A DNA stretch of 55,973 bases from Anaerolinea sp. Its GTDB lineage: Bacteria; Chloroflexota; Anaerolineae; Anaerolineales; Villigracilaceae. A program made the translations under genes and the position numbers. Under the pieces are notes generated by a model. That model searched no databases. It was not told the DNA's origin and was given only the letters and a program-made list of their open reading frames with translations. Positions 54,178-55,973 of the stretch are shown here, piece after piece (the stretch's first letter is position 1; each line of letters starts with the position of its first letter). The stretch covers positions 1-55,973 of the forward strand of contig JAIFKY010000120.1 in the NCBI GenBank assembly GCA_020049345.1. The letters are read 5' to 3'.

Positions 54178-55973
54178 TTAGATAGGCAGCCAGACGGCGA
54201 ATGTGGAACCTTTGTTAAGTTCGCTTGAAATTTCAATGGTTCCACCATGATCTGTAACGATTCCATAGGTTACTGAAAGCCCCAAGCCTGTGCCGCCGCG
54301 ATCTCCTTTTGTGGTGAAGAATGGTTCAAAGACTCGATCCTGGTCTGCGGGTTTTATGCCTACCCCGCTGTCTGTAACTGCCATGACGATCCAATTACGA
54401 TCCTGTCGTTTGGTTTCGTGGGTGGTGACCAGTAGTTCCCCGCCTTTGGGCATGGCTTGCAGGGCGTTGTGAATTAAATTCAACAGTACCTGCTTCATTT
54501 GGTTGTGATCAATGGAAACCCAGGGCAGATTGTCATTAAGTTTGAGGGTTAAATTAACGCTATTGGTTTGGATGAGGTGTCTGGTGAGCGCGATGACATC
54601 GTTGACCACTTCATTCAAATTTGCGCGGATGCGGGTATGTTCGCCCTGACGCGAAAAATCAAGCAGGCGGCGGACGACATCACTGGCGCGATGGGCTTCA
54701 CGCGAGACCATTTCCAATTCTTCACGAAACGTGGAGTCCAAGGGTAAATCTTCCAACACAAGTTCCGAGAAACCTGTAACTGTGGTTAGCGGGTTGTTTA
54801 ATTCGTGAGCAATGCCCGCCGCCATTTCACCAACTGCGGCAAGTTTGGCGGCTTGAATCAAACGGTTTTCTGCGGAACGCTGCGCTTCGATGCGCGCATT
54901 TAATTCTATCTCAATTGCACGCAATTGCCGGATAGTTTCCTGTAATTTTTGATATTGATTTGCGCTGGTAATCACCGAGGTTAGAATCCCAGCAAGCGAC
55001 TCTGTTGCGATCAAGTCGTTATGCGAGAATGCATTTTGTTCACGGCTTTCCACAACGATGATGCCAAGAATATTTTCGCCATCCTTTAACGCAACGCAAA
55101 TTTCAGAACGTGCCTCCCAGCCTTTTAGCGGCACGTATAACTTTTCCTGTTTTGTATCGTTGATCAAAATACTTTCACCAGTTTTAGAGACAAGTCCTGT
55201 AATGCCATTTGTTGCAAGGAATTCACGCCCCGCAAGCACACGCTTGACTGTCTCAGATTGTGTGCCGCCAATACCTTGGATGGAAAAGTTTTGGTTATCA
55301 TCAAGCAGTAGAATGGCGGCTAATTCATATTTAAAATATTGCGCCACAAGTTCAGCAGTAATGGCCGCAACCTCTTTTTTATCGTGCAGTCCGATAACCT
55401 GTTGCACCACTTCATGAATCAACCCCAAACTGCGCGCGCGTCCTTCGGCTTCTTCACGCAGGCGGGTGTATTCGATCAACCCAGCCAGGTGACTGGTGAT
55501 CACCACCATCAGGTGTTCGTCGTATTGACTGAATGCTTCAGCGCGCAGGTTTTCAATGATCAGCACGCCGATGGCTTGTCCCCGATATTTAAGCGGAACA
55601 ATCAACAAGGAACGCGCGCCTTTGTTCAGCGGAACAAATCCTTCCTTGATCGTATCCACAATGCGGCGCACGCGCCCTTCTTTTAGCACAGGCTGAATGG
55701 AATGTCCTGCAAGCGATACGCTGATGACATTTAACTTGCCTTCAAACATGCGATAATCGCGCAGGACGCGCCCATCGCTGGATCGCAGGAAGAGGGCAAT
55801 CAACTCGGTGTTGAAAGCGCGCGAGAGCAAGCCAAACATGCGCCGCGCAATTTGATCCAAGTTTTGGGCAGAGGAAACCGTAAGAACAAAGTCGTTGAGC
55901 AAACCAAGACGTCGGAGGTGCGCGGCCATTTCAGAAAAAGTGACCAGCACTTCCACCGAAGGCGAAACCCGCA
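54178..55973 (-). CDS. Histidine kinase: GAF-GAF-HisKA-HATPase, probably 5'-partial at the window edge
   Basis: HisKA AAVGEMAAGIAHELNNPLTTVTGFSELVLEDL; HATPase LNLIHNALQAMPKGG, DSGVGIKPADQDRVFEPFFTTKGDRGGTGLGLSVTYGIV; the frame stays open past GTG 55956 to the window end. Confidence 0.9.
   Translation of the reverse strand, partial: RVSPSVEVLVTFSEMAAHLRRLGLLNDFVLTVSSAQNLDQIARRMFGLLSRAFNTELIALFLRSSDGRVLRDYRMFEGKLNVISVSLAGHSIQPVLKEGRVRRIVDTIKEGFVPLNKGARSLLIVPLKYRGQAIGVLIIENLRAEAFSQYDEHLMVVITSHLAGLIEYTRLREEAEGRARSLGLIHEVVQQVIGLHDKKEVAAITAELVAQYFKYELAAILLLDDNQNFSIQGIGGTQSETVKRVLAGREFLATNGITGLVSKTGESILINDTKQEKLYVPLKGWEARSEICVALKDGENILGIIVVESREQNAFSHNDLIATESLAGILTSVITSANQYQKLQETIRQLRAIEIELNARIEAQRSAENRLIQAAKLAAVGEMAAGIAHELNNPLTTVTGFSELVLEDLPLDSTFREELEMVSREAHRASDVVRRLLDFSRQGEHTRIRANLNEVVNDVIALTRHLIQTNSVNLTLKLNDNLPWVSIDHNQMKQVLLNLIHNALQAMPKGGELLVTTHETKRQDRNWIVMAVTDSGVGIKPADQDRVFEPFFTTKGDRGGTGLGLSVTYGIVTDHGGTIEISSELNKGSTFAVWLPI

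Overview
The gene content and protein style suggest a bacterial chromosome, probably Chloroflexota/Anaerolineae-like (an inference, not a search result). Left part (0-15.6 kb): hydrogenase maturation genes hypF-hypC-hypD-hypE, a membrane pyrophosphatase, a sphingosine-1-phosphate-lyase-like PLP enzyme, an FGGY sugar kinase, an MFS transporter, a putative Cys/His extracellular protein, a HAD hydrolase, a polyprenyl synthase and tRNA-Gly(CCC). Middle (15.7-51.8 kb, all + strand, often with overlapping stop/start codons): two stand-alone receiver proteins, then twelve consecutive GAF-domain receptors. Eleven of the twelve share one cytoplasmic plan, and none contains a kinase or other recognisable output domain. 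The run also holds an orphan substrate-binding lipoprotein, an orphan ParA/MinD-type ATPase, one soluble hybrid histidine kinase (half-GAF/GAF/PAS/GAF/HisKA/HATPase/REC/REC), a threonine synthase fused to a receiver domain, and an EamA transporter. Right edge (- strand): a response regulator and two further histidine kinases. My main candidate for an undescribed system is this receptor array. I propose that many kinase-less membrane receptors share one soluble kinase, that ParA positions the kinase through a ParB-like N-terminal peptide, and that outputs include free receivers and a REC-controlled metabolic enzyme. Other notable items are a perfect 42-bp duplication of the HypE C-terminal PRIC tail, 7-nt-period repeats inside hypF and around the hyp genes, a nested inverted-repeat element after hypF, and a duplicated GAF motif whose copies differ only at synonymous sites. 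All domain and family calls were made by eye from the translations; no searches were run.
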